The notes below the pieces were generated by a model. That model had not been told where the DNA came from, made no database searches, and saw only the letters and a list, made by a program, of their open reading frames with translations. The position numbers and the translations under genes are program-made. DNA of 64,000 bases from an uncultured Lachnospiraceae bacterium (lineage in GTDB: Bacteria; Bacillota; Clostridia; Lachnospirales; Lachnospiraceae). The stretch lies in assembly GCA_910578335.1 (NCBI GenBank), contig CAJTPU010000013.1:1-64000 (forward strand), written 5' to 3'. Below are positions 7,890 to 17,289 of this stretch, piece by piece; the first letter of the stretch is position 1, and each line of letters starts with the position of its first letter.

Positions 7890-10373
7890 ATGCTGAAAAG
7901 CAAGGTAAAGTTTGACAAGGAATTGTTTAAAAGAAGCGTTCTGTACAATATAAAAACTCTGTACAGAAAGACTTTGGAGGAGGCAACGCAGCAGCAGATT
8001 TTTCAGGCGGTATGTTATGCCGTAAAGGACCAGATTGTAGACTGCTGGATGGAGACCCAGAGGGAATACGATAAGCAGGACCCGAAGACGGTATATTACC
8101 TTTCCATGGAGTTTTTGATGGGGCGTGCACTGGGCAACAATCTTATCAACATGCAGGCGTACAAGCCGGTCAAGGAAGCTTTGACCGAGCTTGGACTGGA
8201 TTTGAACTTTGTGGAGGATGCGGAGCCGGATGCAGCGCTGGGCAACGGAGGATTAGGGCGTCTTGCCGCATGTTTTTTGGATTCCCTTGCCACACTTGGC
8301 TATCCGGCATATGGCTGTGGCATCCGCTACCGCTACGGCATGTTTAAACAGGAAATCAGAGACGGCTATCAGGTGGAAGTACCGGACGTATGGCTGGAAA
8401 ACGGCAATCCCTTTGAACTGCGCCGCCCTGAGTATGCACAGGAAGTAAAATTTGGGGGATACGTCAATGTGCGCACGGACGAGAAGGGCAGAAACCATTT
8501 CTTTCAGGAGGGGTATCAGTCCGTAAAGGCGATTCCCTATGACCTGCCCATCGTCGGCTACGGCAACGGTATTGTAAACACCCTGCGTATCTGGGATGCA
8601 GAGCCCATTGAATGTTTCCAGCTCGATTCCTTTGACAAGGGCGATTACCAGAAGGCGGTGGAGCAGCAGAATCTGGCACGTAATATTGTGGAGGTGCTCT
8701 ACCCCAACGACAACCACTATGCGGGCAAGGAGCTTCGTTTAAAGCAGCAGTATTTCTTTATCTCGGCATCCGTGCAGCGTGCCGTGGCAAAATACATGAA
8801 GAAGCATGACGACATCAGGAAGTTCCATGAAAAGGTAACGTTCCAGCTCAACGATACGCACCCGACGGTTGCAATAGCGGAGCTGATGCGTATTTTGATG
8901 GACGATTATGATTTAGAGTGGGATGAGGCATGGGAAGTAACCACGAAGACCTGCGCTTACACCAACCATACCATTATGGCAGAGGCATTGGAAAAATGGC
9001 CGATTGAGCTGTTCTCCCGCCTGCTGCCCCGTATCTATCAGATTGTAGAAGAGATTAACCGCCGCTTTGTGAATAAGGTTGCAGCAATGTATCCCGGCAA
9101 TCAGGACAAAATCAACAAGATGGCGATTGTTTACAACGGACAGGTTCACATGGCGCATCTTGCCATTGTTGCGGGCTATTCCGTCAATGGTGTGGCAAAG
9201 CTGCATACGGAGATATTAAAGCATCAGGAATTAAAAGACTTCTACGAAATGATGCCGGAGAAGTTCAACAACAAGACCAACGGTATCACCCAGAGAAGAT
9301 TTTTGCTTCATGGCAACCCGCTGCTGGCAGACTGGGTGACGGACCACATCGGTTCCGAATGGATTACCGATTTGCCCCAGATTGCAAAGATGAAGATTTA
9401 CGCCGACGACAAGAAGGCGCAGCAGGAGTTTATGAATATCAAGTACCGCAACAAGGTGCGTCTTGCACAGTACATTTCAGAGCACAATGGCGTGGAAGTG
9501 AATCCCCGTTCTATCTTCGATGTACAGGTAAAGCGTCTGCATGAGTACAAGCGCCAGCTCTTAAACATCCTGCATGTGATGTATTTATATAATGAGTTAA
9601 AGGAGCATCCGGATATGGACTTCTATCCCCGCACCTTTATCTTCGGCGCGAAAGCAGCGGCAGGCTACCGCAATGCGAAGCTTACCATCAAGCTTATCAA
9701 TGCGGTTGCAGACGTGGTTAACAACGATGCCTCCATTGGCGGTAAGATGAAGGTGGTATTTATCGAAAATTACCGTGTTTCCAATGCAGAGATGATTTTT
9801 GCGGCGGCAGACGTCTCCGAGCAGATTTCGACTGCAAGTAAGGAGGCTTCCGGTACCGGCAATATGAAGTTTATGTTAAACGGCGCTCTGACCATCGGTA
9901 CCATGGACGGCGCAAATGTGGAAATTGTGGAAGAAGTCGGCGAGGAGAATGCCTTTATCTTTGGTCTTTCCTCCGATGAGGTAATCCATTATGAAAATTA
10001 TGGCGGCTACAACCCCATGGAAATTTTCAACAATGACCAGGATATCCGCAAGGTGCTGATGCAGTTGATTAACGGCACTTATGCCCCGGGCGACACGGAG
10101 CTGTTCAGAACCTTGTACAATTCCCTGCTCAATACCCAGAGTACTTCCAAGGCGGATACCTACTTTATTTTGAAGGATTTCAGGTCCTATGCGGAAGCAC
10201 AGAAAAAGGTAGAAGCAGCGTACAGGAACGAAGCAGGCTGGGCAAGGAGCGCCATCTTAAATATGGCGAGCTCCGGCAAGTTTACCTCTGACAGAACCAT
10301 TCAGGAGTATGTGGATGATATCTGGCATTTGGATAAGGTAGTGCTTTCTGAAAAAGCGCTGGCAAGGAAGTAA
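7890..10373 (+). CDS. glgP: Glycogen/alpha-glucan phosphorylase
   Basis: Releases glucose 1-phosphate from alpha-1,4-glucan ends using phosphate and PLP. The 827-residue length is normal for GT35. Recognisable blocks are LGNGGLGRLAACFLDS near residue 114, NDTHPTVAIAELMR, NVQ-like DVQVKRLHEYKRQLLN, and the PLP-lysine region EASGTGNMKFMLNGAL followed by TIGTMDGANVEI. The start has GAGGAGGAC about 8 nt upstream. It is not in a glycogen operon here: ileS lies upstream and a CapA-like gene downstream, with a hairpin at its 3' end, so it is probably a separate unit or reads through from ileS. Confidence 0.96.
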   Translation: MLKSKVKFDKELFKRSVLYNIKTLYRKTLEEATQQQIFQAVCYAVKDQIVDCWMETQREYDKQDPKTVYYLSMEFLMGRALGNNLINMQAYKPVKEALTELGLDLNFVEDAEPDAALGNGGLGRLAACFLDSLATLGYPAYGCGIRYRYGMFKQEIRDGYQVEVPDVWLENGNPFELRRPEYAQEVKFGGYVNVRTDEKGRNHFFQEGYQSVKAIPYDLPIVGYGNGIVNTLRIWDAEPIECFQLDSFDKGDYQKAVEQQNLARNIVEVLYPNDNHYAGKELRLKQQYFFISASVQRAVAKYMKKHDDIRKFHEKVTFQLNDTHPTVAIAELMRILMDDYDLEWDEAWEVTTKTCAYTNHTIMAEALEKWPIELFSRLLPRIYQIVEEINRRFVNKVAAMYPGNQDKINKMAIVYNGQVHMAHLAIVAGYSVNGVAKLHTEILKHQELKDFYEMMPEKFNNKTNGITQRRFLLHGNPLLADWVTDHIGSEWITDLPQIAKMKIYADDKKAQQEFMNIKYRNKVRLAQYISEHNGVEVNPRSIFDVQVKRLHEYKRQLLNILHVMYLYNELKEHPDMDFYPRTFIFGAKAAAGYRNAKLTIKLINAVADVVNNDASIGGKMKVVFIENYRVSNAEMIFAAADVSEQISTASKEASGTGNMKFMLNGALTIGTMDGANVEIVEEVGEENAFIFGLSSDEVIHYENYGGYNPMEIFNNDQDIRKVLMQLINGTYAPGDTELFRTLYNSLLNTQSTSKADTYFILKDFRSYAEAQKKVEAAYRNEAGWARSAILNMASSGKFTSDRTIQEYVDDIWHLDKVVLSEKALARK

Positions 10374-10383
10374 GGAAAGGTAG

Positions 10384-10420
10384 GATAACCGCCCGGTTTG
10401 CACTGTGGCGGTTATCTTTA
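10384..10420 (+). terminator. Probable terminator after glgP
   Basis: Perfect 10-bp stem GATAACCGCC / GGCGGTTATC (10384-10393 and 10407-10416) followed by a short TTTAT tract. The weak U-tract lowers confidence. Confidence 0.6.
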
Positions 10421-10491
10421 TAAGGTTTTCTGCCGCGCTAAGACAGCGGTATCAATAAGGCGGCAGAGAACGTTTTGCTGGGAGGACGGGT

Positions 10492-11823
10492 ATGTTTTCG
10501 AAGAAGAAAAAAGGAATCACAGTGCTTTTGGCTGTAGTACTGCTGCTTACCGGCTGCGGACAGGAGCAGGCGGCTTTGACAGGAGCCGCAGCAGACGGAC
10601 GGGGGCAGACGGCAGGAGCTGCAGCGGGCGGACAGTGGCAGGCAGCCGCAGCAGGAGCCGCTTCCGGCGGCGAGGCGAGAGGAGCAGGCTTGATAAACAA
10701 GGTAGCGTTTTCTGCCGCGCCGCTTGCCGACGGTCTGGAAAGCTCTGCGTTTTTGCTGCAGGAAGAAATGAAGGTGCTGGCGACGCCGGAAGTAACGCTG
10801 GTGATGGTGGGCGATATTCTGATGCATATGCCGGTCAACAACAGTGGCAGGCGGGCGGATGGCACCAGAAATTTTGACCACCTTTTTACCTATACGAAGG
10901 ATATGATAGAGGCGGCGGATATTGCCATTGTGAATCAGGAGGTAATATTGGGAGGACCGGAGCTTGGTATTTCGGGATATCCCCGCTTCAACACCTATTA
11001 CGAAGTAGGAGATGCACTGGTGAACGCAGGCTTTGACGTGATTCTTCACGCGACGAACCACAGCCTTGACAGGGGGCGGGAGGGCATAGAAAACTGTCTT
11101 GCCTTTTGGGAAGCGCATTATCCCGATATTGCAGTTGTAGGGATTTATGACAGCAAAGAAGAACAGGATGAGATTTATGTCTGCGAGAAGGAAGGCATTA
11201 AAATTGCGATTTTGAATTATACGTATGGAACCAACGGGCTGCCTTTTCCTGCCGGTATGCCATATGCAGTCAACCTTTTGGACAGGGAGAGGATTGCCTT
11301 GGATGTGGCGCGCGCGAAGGAGATGGCAGACTTTGTGGTACTCTGTCCCCACTGGGGAACGGAATATGTGTTAAAGGAGAGTCAGAACCAGCGGGAGTGG
11401 GCGGCGTTTTTTATGGAGTGCGGCGTGGATTTGGTAATTGGCACGCACCCCCATGTAATCGAACCGGTAGAAATGCTTTATGACGAGAATGGCAATGAGA
11501 TGCTGGTGTACTATTCTCTGGGCAATTATGTCAATGCCACGGCGGGAGAGGACAGCGATATCGGCACGCGGATGCTTGGCGCAATGGCGACCGTTACTAT
11601 TTCCCGCAATGCGGACGGAGAGGTATACATTAAAGAGTACGGCGCGGAGCCCTTGGTGACGTATTTTTCTGCGGACAGGAAGACGGTACTTGTCTATCCC
11701 ATGGAGGAGTTTACGGAGGAGATGGCTGCCGACAGCTTTACAATCAAGAGGGACAAGGATTTTAGCCCGGCTTACTGTCAGGAGATTTGGGAGCAGGTGT
11801 TTGGGGAATTACAGATAGGATAA
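10492..11823 (+). CDS. CapA-family metallophosphatase-like lipoprotein
   Basis: A 443-residue secreted lipoprotein: the signal peptide ends in the lipobox LTGC (Cys22), followed by an Ala/Gly/Gln-rich low-complexity linker to about residue 65. The C-terminal domain belongs to the PGA_cap/CapA calcineurin-like fold, with VMVGDILMH (metal-binding Asp), NQEV, HATNHSLDRG and the HWGTEY/THPHVIEPVE histidines. CapA proteins are linked to poly-gamma-glutamate, but no pgsB/pgsC partners are near, so the substrate is unknown. The ATG is preceded by GGAGGACGG. It is the only gene between the glgP hairpin and the next promoter. Confidence 0.88.
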   Translation: MFSKKKKGITVLLAVVLLLTGCGQEQAALTGAAADGRGQTAGAAAGGQWQAAAAGAASGGEARGAGLINKVAFSAAPLADGLESSAFLLQEEMKVLATPEVTLVMVGDILMHMPVNNSGRRADGTRNFDHLFTYTKDMIEAADIAIVNQEVILGGPELGISGYPRFNTYYEVGDALVNAGFDVILHATNHSLDRGREGIENCLAFWEAHYPDIAVVGIYDSKEEQDEIYVCEKEGIKIAILNYTYGTNGLPFPAGMPYAVNLLDRERIALDVARAKEMADFVVLCPHWGTEYVLKESQNQREWAAFFMECGVDLVIGTHPHVIEPVEMLYDENGNEMLVYYSLGNYVNATAGEDSDIGTRMLGAMATVTISRNADGEVYIKEYGAEPLVTYFSADRKTVLVYPMEEFTEEMAADSFTIKRDKDFSPAYCQEIWEQVFGELQIG

Positions 11824-11842
11824 GAATCGTGCAGTCATGCGG

Positions 11843-11871
11843 TTGCGCAAGCGGAAACTTTCCTTTATAAT
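11843..11871 (+). promoter_or_regulatory. Putative promoter of the aconitase-family gene
   Basis: TTGCGC (11843-11848), 17-bp spacer, TATAAT (11866-11871). The 5' UTR would be about 100 nt. I see no recognisable riboswitch in it. Confidence 0.6.
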
Positions 11872-11980
11872 AAAAACGTAAAATTTGCAGGCTGGGATTT
11901 GTGCCGGTGCGCTGCCGGACACAAAGTGATGTATGGTCTTGCGGGAATGGGATAAAAGCAGCGCAGAAATGAGGTAAAAT

Positions 11981-14269
11981 ATGATTCAGTTATTAGAGGG
12001 CGGCGCTTATCTTGTGGGCGGTACGCAGATTATCGAGGATACACAGGAAGCGGCGCTTGCCATTGCGCATAAAACAGGAAAAAAGGTGACGAAGGAGGAA
12101 GCGGCAAAGCAGACCATCGCTTATGGCATTTTAGAGAGCCACAATACCTCCGGCAATATGGACAAGCTGAAAATTAAGTTTGACAAGCTGACAAGTCACG
12201 ACATTACCTTTGTAGGCATTATCCAGACGGCGAGAGCGTCAGGGCTTACCAAATTTCCGGTGCCTTATGTGCTGACCAACTGTCACAATTCCCTTTGTGC
12301 GGTGGGCGGCACCATTAATGAAGATGACCATATGTTTGGACTTACCTGTGCCAAGAAGTACGGCGGCGTCTACGTGCCGCCTCATCAGGCGGTGATTCAC
12401 CAGTTTGCGAGGGAGATGCTTGCAGGCGGCGGCAGTATGATTTTAGGCTCCGATTCCCATACGCGGTACGGTGCATTGGGAACCATGGCGATGGGGGAGG
12501 GCGGACCTGAGCTGGTAAAGCAGCTTTTGAACCAGACCTACGACATCAATATGCCTAAAGTGGTGGGCGTCTATCTGACGGGCGAGCCGGTAAAGGGCGT
12601 AGGACCGCAGGATGTTGCACTGGCGATTATCGGCGCAGTATTTAAAAACGGCTATGTGAAGAATAAAGTGATGGAGTTTGTGGGACCCGGCGTTGCTTCC
12701 CTGAGCGCAGACTTCCGTATCGGCGTCGATGTTATGACGACAGAGACAACCTGCCTTTCTTCCATCTGGCAGACGGATGAAGCAGTCGAAGAGTTTTATG
12801 AGATTCACGGCAGAAAGGCAGATTATAAGGAGCTTATGCCGGGCGAGGTATCCTATTATGACGGCATGATAATTGTAGATTTGGCAAAAATTCGACCGAT
12901 GATTGCCATGCCCTTCCATCCCAGCAATACTTATATGATTGAAGAGCTGAATGCCAATCTGTCAGATATTCTCGACGAGACGGAAAAACGCGCACTGGTA
13001 AGTCTTGACGGCGCGGTAGAATTTTCTTTAAAGGACAAGGTGCGCGATGGCAAGTTCTATGTGGACCAGGGTATTATCGCGGGCTGTGCGGGCGGCGGCT
13101 TTGAAAATATTTGTGCGGCGGCTGACATTTTGAAGGGCAGTTACATTGGAGCGGAGGGCTTTACCTTAAGCGTGTATCCGGCTTCCATGCCTGTATATAT
13201 GGAGTTGATTAAAAATGGATGTGCCGCATCCATTTTGGAGACGGGCGCGGTGATGAAGACTGCTTTCTGCGGTCCCTGCTTTGGCGCAGGAGATACGCCG
13301 GCACACAATGCGTTCAGTATCCGTCATTCCACGAGGAATTTCCCCAACAGGGAGGGCTCCAAGCTGCAGAGCGGACAGATTGCTTCCGTGGCGCTTATGG
13401 ATGCACGTTCCATTGCGGCGACGGCGGCAAACAAGGGCGTGCTGACACCTGCGACGGAGTTTGACGGCAGCCTTAATCGTTATCAGTACCATTTTGACAG
13501 CAATATTTATGCAAACCGCGTGTTTGACTCTCATGGTGTGGCAGACCCTTCCGTGGAGATTCAGTTTGGTCCTAATATCAAGGACTGGCCCGCTATGGGA
13601 GAATTGCCGGAAAATCTGATACTGCAGGTGGTTTCCGAGATTCACGACCCGGTAACGACCACGGACGAGCTGATTCCCTCCGGCGAGACGTCTTCCTACC
13701 GTTCCAATCCGCTTGGTCTGGCAGAGTTTACCTTGAGCCGCAAGGACCCGCAGTATGTGGGGCGTGCAAAGGAGATTCAGAAGGCGGAAAAGGAAAGGAT
13801 GGCTGGCGGGCAGCCCTGCGGCGTCATTCCCGTGCTTCAGGATGTGATGGGCGTGATAAAGAAAACCTTTGCAGAGGCAAGCCATACAAATACAGGATTT
13901 GGCTCCACCATATTTGCCGTGAAGCCCGGGGACGGCTCCGCGCGCGAGCAGGCGGCTTCCTGTCAGAAGGTACTCGGCGGCTGGGCAAATATTGCCAACG
14001 AGTATGCCACCAAAAGATACCGCTCCAACTTGATTAACTGGGGTATGCTTCCCTTCCTGATTGAGGAGGGAGAGCTTCCGTTCTCCAATCTGGATTACCT
14101 GTTTATCCCGCAAATCAAAAAAGCGGTGGCGGAGAAATGGGATGAAATCAAGGCATATACGGTCGGAAAGGAAGCACTGAAGGAATTTACACTTCGTCTG
14201 GGAGAGCTGACGGATGAGGAAAGACAGATAATCTTAAAGGGCTGTCTGATTAATTATAACAGAGTATAA
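11981..14269 (+). CDS. Aconitase-family hydratase (YbhJ-like)
   Basis: A 762-residue member of the aconitase superfamily, predicted to hold a [4Fe-4S] cluster and to hydrate/dehydrate a carboxylic acid. Seen: SDSHTRYGALGTMAMGEGG in the N-terminal part (substrate and cluster region), IIAGCAGGGFENI at the usual first cluster cysteine, FCGPCFGAGD for the paired cysteines, and HSTRNFPNREGS matching the SRNF block. The C-terminal swivel domain contains SYRSNPLG and KRYRSNLINWGMLP. The sequence looks like the YbhJ-type branch rather than citrate-cycle AcnA or LeuC, so the physiological substrate is uncertain. It is monocistronic, with its own promoter and a 3' hairpin. Whether the start is 11981 or slightly downstream does not affect the domains. 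Confidence 0.85.
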   Translation: MIQLLEGGAYLVGGTQIIEDTQEAALAIAHKTGKKVTKEEAAKQTIAYGILESHNTSGNMDKLKIKFDKLTSHDITFVGIIQTARASGLTKFPVPYVLTNCHNSLCAVGGTINEDDHMFGLTCAKKYGGVYVPPHQAVIHQFAREMLAGGGSMILGSDSHTRYGALGTMAMGEGGPELVKQLLNQTYDINMPKVVGVYLTGEPVKGVGPQDVALAIIGAVFKNGYVKNKVMEFVGPGVASLSADFRIGVDVMTTETTCLSSIWQTDEAVEEFYEIHGRKADYKELMPGEVSYYDGMIIVDLAKIRPMIAMPFHPSNTYMIEELNANLSDILDETEKRALVSLDGAVEFSLKDKVRDGKFYVDQGIIAGCAGGGFENICAAADILKGSYIGAEGFTLSVYPASMPVYMELIKNGCAASILETGAVMKTAFCGPCFGAGDTPAHNAFSIRHSTRNFPNREGSKLQSGQIASVALMDARSIAATAANKGVLTPATEFDGSLNRYQYHFDSNIYANRVFDSHGVADPSVEIQFGPNIKDWPAMGELPENLILQVVSEIHDPVTTTDELIPSGETSSYRSNPLGLAEFTLSRKDPQYVGRAKEIQKAEKERMAGGQPCGVIPVLQDVMGVIKKTFAEASHTNTGFGSTIFAVKPGDGSAREQAASCQKVLGGWANIANEYATKRYRSNLINWGMLPFLIEEGELPFSNLDYLFIPQIKKAVAEKWDEIKAYTVGKEALKEFTLRLGELTDEERQIILKGCLINYNRV

Positions 14270-14275
14270 AAAGCG

Positions 14276-14310
14276 GCCGGCAGGATGCCAAGGGTAGGCG
14301 TCCTGCCGGC
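14276..14310 (+). terminator. Stable hairpin after the hydratase gene
   Basis: Arms CCGGCAGGATGCC (14277-14289) and GGCGTCCTGCCGG (14297-14309) pair along 13 bp with one G-U. No long T-tract follows, so intrinsic termination is uncertain. Confidence 0.5.
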
Positions 14311-14353
14311 TGCAGGGTAAAAATAGGAATGCAAAAGCGGCATAGGGGGATAT

Positions 14354-14878
14354 ATGCAGGGAATAACCGAAATTGGGAAGAAGAGGAAACTGAACGTAGT
14401 GGAGCCTCTGTATGTGTCATATTATAGTGAAATATACCAGTACGCATTTGCGCTGCTGGGAAATGAGCATGACACAGAGGATGCGGTACATACGGCATTT
14501 TTGCATGCTGTAAATAGGTGGCGTGATTTGTCCGGTGCGCCGAAAAGAGAAGTACGAAATTTTCTTTTTGAGGCGGTGCGCAATGCCATACTGGATATTA
14601 TGTGGAGGAAAGCGTGCTATCGGGAGATACCGCTTGACTCATTGGAAGCGCAGGAGAGGCTTGTCTGTTATATGACACGCGGCGTGCAGGAAATATTTGA
14701 AACCTTAAATCAGCTTCCGCGCTGGAACAGAAATATTCTGGCGGAGGCATATGTTTTCGGATACACAAGCGGAGAGCTGGCAGAAGAGAAAGGTATGGAG
14801 CAGAATGCCATAGAAAGGCGTCTGGACAGGGCGAAAGGCTCAATCCGGGGGCTTCACCGGACGGGGATATATTGGTAG
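14354..14878 (+). CDS. ECF-type RNA polymerase sigma factor
   Basis: A 174-residue sigma-70 family protein with region 2 (YQYAFALLGNEHDTEDAVHTAFLHAVNRW, with the DAVHTAF core-binding helix) and a region 4 helix-turn-helix (GYTSGELAEEKGMEQNAIERRLDRAKGSIRGL). It should direct RNA polymerase to a small regulon. No anti-sigma gene follows; the neighbours are a small exported protein and a solute-binding lipoprotein. Region 4 is somewhat divergent, so it may be a clostridial orphan ECF factor. ATG with GGGGATAT upstream. Confidence 0.85.
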   Translation: MQGITEIGKKRKLNVVEPLYVSYYSEIYQYAFALLGNEHDTEDAVHTAFLHAVNRWRDLSGAPKREVRNFLFEAVRNAILDIMWRKACYREIPLDSLEAQERLVCYMTRGVQEIFETLNQLPRWNRNILAEAYVFGYTSGELAEEKGMEQNAIERRLDRAKGSIRGLHRTGIYW

Positions 14879-14958
14879 AGGTGCGAAAGAGACAGGAAAA
14901 CGGAAGAGTTGCTGTCTTTTTTGCGTAGTTTGGGAAGTTTGTAAGAAAAGTAGTAGCT

Positions 14959-15249
14959 TTGGCAGCGGCAGTTTGTATGTTGATGGGAAGTCCCGTGATG
15001 AGTGTTTCGGCGGCATGCGGCGATAACCACAATAAGGTGTTTACATCGCAATGGACAGGGCAATACAGATATTCTTCTTATACGCATACGGTGATTGTGG
15101 GATATTATACGAATGGCACGCCCATTACAGTACCCTGTCATGTAAATGTAACAAAGAAGATTTGTTTAATGTATTGCGCAGAATGTGGTGAATATGCAAC
15201 TACAGCGGATGTGCCTTATAAAGAAGCGCATAGTGTAGTACACAATTAG
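14959..15249 (+). CDS. Small exported Cys-containing protein, start unclear
   Basis: About 97 residues with a clear signal peptide (VRKVVALAAAVCMLMGSPVMSVSA) and a mature part with four cysteines, including CAECGEY. No good start exists: the TTG at 14959 has no RBS and would cut off the basic n-region. The reading frame continues upstream to a GTG at 14881 (3 nt after the sigma-factor stop, AGAGG nearby) but is interrupted by an amber codon at 14926-14928. So it is either a gene damaged by one nonsense change, or uses a non-standard start near 14929-14941. Product function unknown; it lies between the sigma factor and a lipoprotein gene. Confidence 0.5.
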   Translation: MAAAVCMLMGSPVMSVSAACGDNHNKVFTSQWTGQYRYSSYTHTVIVGYYTNGTPITVPCHVNVTKKICLMYCAECGEYATTADVPYKEAHSVVHN

Positions 15250-15313
15250 GAAGTAAAATGATGCTAGTATCCTCCGCCTATGGGCGGAGGGTTAAAGGGA
15301 TAGGAGAACGGAA

Positions 15314-17254
15314 ATGAAAAGAAAAATAAAGTTTTTTTTCTTGCTGTTTTCCATAGCTTTTTTTTGCGGCTGCGGGAAAAAAGAAAAATACGATTTACAG
15401 GTGGAATACAAAGCCCTTGTATTTGCCGATGTGACGGGCTATTATCTGGGGCAGCAGTATTATCAGGGGGAAGAAATTCTGCTTGCCGGAACAAAAGAGG
15501 GAGAGGTGCGGCTGCTGCGGGACGGAAAGAAGGAGGAAATTCTGCTGAGAGGCGTGCCGGAAAGCCTGCTTAACATAGAATCAAAATGGTGGCTGGACAG
15601 TCAGGGGAATCCCTATGTGCTTTACCGCGACAAGGTATTTTTGTTGAATCAGGAGGGAGCGGTGCGACGAGAGGTGCAGGCGGATGGCACAGTGACGGGT
15701 ATCTGCGAGAGCGCAGCGGGAGAAATTGTGCTGCGGATAAATGATGCGGACAAATACAGAAACGGGCTGGCAGTTCTCGATACGAAAACAGGAATGCCGG
15801 GAAAAATCATCTGGCTGCAGGATATTGCCTACTGCATCGCCAAAGGGCATGAGAAGGATATCCTGATTGTGGATGAAAAGGGACTTTATGATTATGGGCT
15901 GTCCGACGGGAGCAGGCAGTATTATATCGAATGGCAGGGCACGGCATATGAGCCACAGAGCGGCGCGGAGGACATCAAATTCCTGTCAGACAATCAGATA
16001 GAGCTTTATTTGGGAAAGGATATGACAGTAACGCTCTCTAAAATCAATCCGGAGGAATCCGGCAAAACGATTTTGACGTACAAGACAACCTATGTTTCCG
16101 GTGAGATAAAAGAATTGATTGTGCAGTTCAACAAAGAAAATCAGGATTATTACATTGTGATAGAGGAGCGGCAGGAAAAGGAGGATTATAATACCTTTCG
16201 GGAGAAGGTGGAAATAGAAATTGCGGCAGGACACGGACCGGATATTTTTGACGGTTCGTCCGTACAGAATCCATATGCATTAATTGAAAAGGGCGCTATC
16301 GAGGAACTGTCGTCTTATATAGAAGCGGCGGGAATAGACAGAGAGGATTATTTTCCGGCTGCTTTTCAAGGATTTCAGGTAGAAACAGGCGTATACGGAA
16401 TTGGAATTGGTATCAGCGTTCATTCATGCTGTGCAGACAGCAGTACTTTTTCAGGGGAAGAGACTTGCAGCCTTGCTTATATGATGGATATTTTGGAAGA
16501 ACAGGAAGGAGACAAGGTATTTCAGAATCAAAAAGACGCTGCCATGCTTGTCCACGACTGGCTGAAGCCTTCCGAAGATTTATATGGGATGGTAGATTGG
16601 GAGAGGAATCTCTGTGATTTTTCAGGAGCTGACTTTTGCAGGATACTGGAATTGGCGGCAAGATACGGAGCCGGTGAAGGAAAAGGTGCGGATGGGTATT
16701 TGTTTAACAGCGTAAATATCAATAACTATGGCTGGTATGCAGGTTATGATGACAGTATAAAAAACAGCGGGCGGGTATTGACAGGTTTTCCGGGAGAAGA
16801 AGGGGGAGTGCACAGCCTGAACGTGAGTACGCTTGCCATCAATGCAGCATCGAATAAGAAAGAAGGAGCGTGGCAGTTTATCTGCTTTTTGCTGCAGGAA
16901 GAGGTACAGGAAAGATTAGGGACGGATGCTGCATATCTGCAGTTTCCGACAAACCGGCAGGCATTTCGGAATGCGGGAAGCTATTGGTGTGAGCATTATG
17001 TCGGCGTCCGGTTGGAGCCGGCGGAAGACCTCGAGTGGGTCATTGAAGCCGAATGGTTTACCGAAGAACAGCTTGCAGACTTGGAAAGCCTGCTCGGGAG
17101 AGCCGTTTTTTTTCCCTATAAGACGAGGGAAATTCTCGCGATAATAGACGAGGAAACAGCATTGTATTTTGACGGCAGCAAAAGCATGAAAGAAACCATC
17201 GACGTGATTCAGAACCGCGTGCAGTTATATCTGGATGCACAGGCAGGGCATTAA
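15314..17254 (+). CDS. Solute-binding-like lipoprotein with extra N-terminal domain
   Basis: 646 residues. The signal peptide ends in a lipobox-like FCGC around residue 20. An N-terminal region (about 30-270) with repeated strand patterns such as YQGEEILLAGTKEGEVRLL resembles a beta-propeller-type domain. From about residue 275, KELIVQFNKENQDYYIVIEE and AAGHGPDIFDGSSVQNPYALIEKGAIEELSSYI match the start of extracellular substrate-binding proteins of ABC transporters. No permease or ATPase genes are adjacent, so it may serve a distant transporter or act as a sensor. ATG with GGAGAACGG upstream. The preceding hairpin (CCTCCGCC/GGGCGGAGG, about 15272-15290) could be a leader element or terminator. 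Confidence 0.75.
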   Translation: MKRKIKFFFLLFSIAFFCGCGKKEKYDLQVEYKALVFADVTGYYLGQQYYQGEEILLAGTKEGEVRLLRDGKKEEILLRGVPESLLNIESKWWLDSQGNPYVLYRDKVFLLNQEGAVRREVQADGTVTGICESAAGEIVLRINDADKYRNGLAVLDTKTGMPGKIIWLQDIAYCIAKGHEKDILIVDEKGLYDYGLSDGSRQYYIEWQGTAYEPQSGAEDIKFLSDNQIELYLGKDMTVTLSKINPEESGKTILTYKTTYVSGEIKELIVQFNKENQDYYIVIEERQEKEDYNTFREKVEIEIAAGHGPDIFDGSSVQNPYALIEKGAIEELSSYIEAAGIDREDYFPAAFQGFQVETGVYGIGIGISVHSCCADSSTFSGEETCSLAYMMDILEEQEGDKVFQNQKDAAMLVHDWLKPSEDLYGMVDWERNLCDFSGADFCRILELAARYGAGEGKGADGYLFNSVNINNYGWYAGYDDSIKNSGRVLTGFPGEEGGVHSLNVSTLAINAASNKKEGAWQFICFLLQEEVQERLGTDAAYLQFPTNRQAFRNAGSYWCEHYVGVRLEPAEDLEWVIEAEWFTEEQLADLESLLGRAVFFPYKTREILAIIDEETALYFDGSKSMKETIDVIQNRVQLYLDAQAGH

Positions 17255-17264
17255 GCCCTGCCTG
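17240..17264. terminator. Hairpin between convergent genes
   Basis: Perfect arms CAGGCAGGGC (17240-17249) and GCCCTGCCTG (17255-17264), overlapping the stop codon of the lipoprotein gene. The T-tract is poor. It can serve both directions. Confidence 0.6.
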
Positions 17265-17289
17265 CTTCTGTCAAAAGCAGCATCTCCGG

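Noticed and set aside
10492..11823. Poly-gamma-glutamate capsule operon
   Set aside because: Only a CapA-like protein is present; no pgsB or pgsC homologue is nearby.
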